A stretch of DNA of 64,000 bases from CAVYXZ01 sp965223835 (GTDB taxonomy: Bacteria; Chloroflexota; Anaerolineae; Aggregatilineales; Phototrophicaceae): NCBI GenBank assembly GCA_965223835.1, contig CBDCXQ010000001.1, positions 6,076,001-6,140,000 on the forward strand. The letters are read 5' to 3'. Under the pieces are notes generated by a model. That model did not search any database. It worked only from the letters and a program-made list of their open reading frames with translations, and was not told the origin of the DNA. The position numbers were made by a program, and so were the translations under genes. This document shows, in pieces, positions 62,473 to 64,000 of the stretch (positions within the stretch are counted from its first letter, which is position 1; the number at the start of each line of letters is the position of its first letter).

Positions 62473-62907
62473 ATGCGACAGATACTTTGTTTCTCAGTTG
62501 TCATAGTAGTTCTGGTCCTGCTAGCGACAGCACCCGCCATTGGTGCGCCAAGCTCGGATGAAGTCAGTGTTCAGCCTGAATGCACCTTAGAAACAATCCA
62601 GGGTACCTATGTGTTCCACGCACGAGGAAGCGTGCTTGATGAGCAAGGCGAAGTTAGCTCTTATGCTGAAGCAGGCACCTGGACTCTAGATGGTGAAGGC
62701 AATGCGGTGGGCGTGCTTTCAGCAAGCATTGGCGCGGTACCCTTTGCCCGGGCTGAATCCTTTGCCGCTACCTATGAGTTGAAATCCAATTGCGTGTATG
62801 CTGCGGCAGATGCTTTTGGTCTAGAATTCGATTTGTACACAATGCCCTCCGGGAACACGATCACATATTTCTCACCTGGGTTCAGCGGCATCATGTTCAG
62901 GCAGTAG
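62473..62907 (+). CDS. small secreted protein of unknown function
   Basis: 144 aa with a signal peptide (about 1-26, ending IGAP). The mature part begins ECTLETIQGTYVFHARGSVLDEQG and contains a second Cys (LKSNCVYAA), a pattern suggesting a beta barrel or disulfide-linked sheet. No recognised family. AAGGAAG lies before the start. Same transcript as the DUF4440-like gene. Confidence 0.55.
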   Translation: MRQILCFSVVIVVLVLLATAPAIGAPSSDEVSVQPECTLETIQGTYVFHARGSVLDEQGEVSSYAEAGTWTLDGEGNAVGVLSASIGAVPFARAESFAATYELKSNCVYAAADAFGLEFDLYTMPSGNTITYFSPGFSGIMFRQ

Positions 62908-62975
62908 CGAATGGTACATGCTGCTGCGCAAGTATCAATTTCTAATCGTGCAATGCAATAAATATAAAGATCTTG

Positions 62976-63005
62976 CGGGAGTAACAATCAGGGTTGCTCC
63001 CGTTT
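62976..63005 (+). terminator. Rho-independent terminator
   Basis: Stem of 10 pairs with one G-U (CGGGAGTAAC against GTTGCTCCCG), seven-base loop, followed by TTT. It ends the transcript of the two secreted-protein genes, and lies upstream of the PhyH gene. Confidence 0.65.
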
Positions 63006-63149
63006 GCCTGTCATGTGTTCGTGATTACCTTTATGTGTTTCAATGGATGCATATTTACGCCGGCTCTGCAAATGGACTGTGGATGTCTGTTTGGTTTGCG
63101 CAGCAGGTGCGCTAAAATTGAGAAAAAATCTCAGACGAAAGTGATTTTT

Positions 63150-63968
63150 ATGCAGACCACACCGGTTGTCGATAACATGATCCCCCTGGCCGAACCCGGC
63201 CCTATGTCCGCCGCTGAACGGTTTATGTTCGAGTCGTTCGGCTATCTTATTATCGAAGATGTACTCAGTCCCGACGAAGTCGCGGAGACGCTGGCCGCCA
63301 CCACCCGCTTACATGACGGCCATCCCAAAGAGGGCCTGCTGCAACTGGGCAAGGGCTTTGAGACCGAGCCAGCGATTGAGCGGTTGATCGATCATCCTGC
63401 CGTATTACCCAAAGTACGGGCGCTGTATGGTGATCGCTTCGTGCTCCAGGCCGCGTGGTGTACCATTCAACCGGCGGGCAGTCAAAGCGTTGGCTGGCAT
63501 CAAGACGGATCGAGCGCCTATGACTTCAAGCAGTTGGCTTACCCGCCCCCGCTCATTCAATTGCGGGCCAGTTTCAACCTGACCGATCAATCCGAACTGT
63601 TTATGGGCAATATGATGATGATCCCCGGCAGCCATCGCAGCCCGGTAGGTCTGCCCGATGAACTGCGCAAAGAGATTCACGTCAGCCCGATTCAGCACAT
63701 TGTCCGTTGCAAGCCGGGTACGGTCCTGCTGTTCCACAACGGGGTCTGGCACTCGCCGATGCCCAATGACCGCGATTTTGACCGCTATAATATGCACTTC
63801 ATCTATAGTCCGCCCTGGCTGCGCCGCTCGGACCGGTTTGAGACCAGTCCCGAATTTCTGGCCCGCACGACTCCGCTGCGGCGGGCGCTGATGGGTGACT
63901 ATGAACGGCCCGAAACGCCGTTTGCTGGGGGCTTCCCACCGATTCCATTTGATGAGAATGGCGGTTAA
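63150..63968 (+). CDS. phytanoyl-CoA dioxygenase (PhyH)-family protein
   Basis: About 272 aa, Fe(II)/2-oxoglutarate-dependent family. The iron-binding HxD is in SVGWHQDGSSAYDF, and the distal His with its downstream Arg is in LLFHNGVWHSPMPNDRDFDRYNMHFIYSPPW. N-terminus FESFGYLIIEDVLSPDEVAETLAATTRLH. ATG at 63150 is chosen; the open frame further upstream is not family-like and crosses a terminator. It hydroxylates an unknown substrate. It is close to the right edge of the window. Confidence 0.85.
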   Translation: MQTTPVVDNMIPLAEPGPMSAAERFMFESFGYLIIEDVLSPDEVAETLAATTRLHDGHPKEGLLQLGKGFETEPAIERLIDHPAVLPKVRALYGDRFVLQAAWCTIQPAGSQSVGWHQDGSSAYDFKQLAYPPPLIQLRASFNLTDQSELFMGNMMMIPGSHRSPVGLPDELRKEIHVSPIQHIVRCKPGTVLLFHNGVWHSPMPNDRDFDRYNMHFIYSPPWLRRSDRFETSPEFLARTTPLRRALMGDYERPETPFAGGFPPIPFDENGG

Positions 63969-64000
63969 GTCAACACGAACAAGCATCTGAATAGATCTAG

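Noticed and set aside
1..64000. tRNA, rRNA, CRISPR and phage searches by eye
   Set aside because: No cloverleaf with a T-loop, no repeat-spacer array and no phage structural gene was seen; gaps are short. A covariance search would be needed for certainty.

Overview
The window looks like a chromosomal segment of a Chloroflexota bacterium, probably Anaerolineae-like. This is an inference from gene content: large NB-ARC/TPR (STAND) regulators with LuxR or histidine-kinase outputs, an archaeal-type aspartyl-tRNA ligase under a T-box, DUF3179 proteins, a circularly permuted ATP-grasp/alpha-E/transglutaminase cluster, and moderate GC with short intergenic gaps. UGA, UAG and UAA are all used as normal stops. 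I found no tRNA, rRNA, CRISPR array, complete insertion sequence or phage.

Layout. 1-4.2 kb: the end of an oligopeptide-type ABC permease pair, then a secreted six-heme cytochrome and a small secreted protein. 4.2-7.3 kb: a STAND ATPase fused to a histidine kinase. 7.6-8.6 kb: a broken phosphotransferase gene. 8.8-13.6 kb: a membrane DUF3179 protein and the ATP-grasp/alpha-E/transglutaminase cluster. 13.8-18.7 kb: a TPR protein, an ammonium transporter, a serine hydrolase, a Nudix protein and a membrane protein. 18.8-22.9 kb: two Gfo/Idh/MocA dehydrogenases divergent from nagB-nagA (amino-sugar catabolism). 22.9-29.3 kb: a GNAT, a PPC-repeat lipoprotein, and an envelope-glycan set (a MraY/WecA-type transferase and two GT4 glycosyltransferases). 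29.3-35.1 kb: a CDF transporter with three C-terminal ferredoxin-like repeats, a TIM-barrel isomerase, a short FAD enzyme, Nudix, isochorismatase and folC. 35.4-40.9 kb: a secreted GH13 enzyme, CorC/HlyC-like, cdd, recO, a deazaflavin-type reductase and an RmlC-like epimerase. 40.9-43.5 kb: aspS with a T-box leader, whose 3' end is duplicated around a retropepsin-like protease pair. 43.6-45.6 kb: an Fe-S reductase followed by a DUF3179 gene with an in-frame UGA. 45.7-51.5 kb: a LysR regulator divergent from an acyl-CoA ligase, then a heparinase-like protein and an acetamidase. 51.5-56.0 kb: small enzymes, 2TM membrane proteins, efp and an arylamine N-acetyltransferase. 56.1-61.8 kb: two tandem STAND-LuxR paralogues. 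61.9-64 kb: two small secreted proteins and a PhyH dioxygenase.

The most striking observation is at 43605-44609. A DUF3179 reading frame is interrupted only by UGA at the position of the family's first CxxC cysteine, giving U-M-P-C. A perfect 8-bp hairpin with a GUU loop starts 14 bases after the UGA, and its loop lies 22 bases from it. This fits the usual description of a bacterial SECIS element, so the gene is a candidate selenoprotein. It sits downstream of, and overlaps, a two-[4Fe-4S] reductase. The selenocysteine machinery is not in this window, so the claim cannot be closed from here.

Other notable items are the T-box with a readable GAC (Asp) specifier, and the 166-bp duplication of the aspS 3' end flanking a two-gene protease module.
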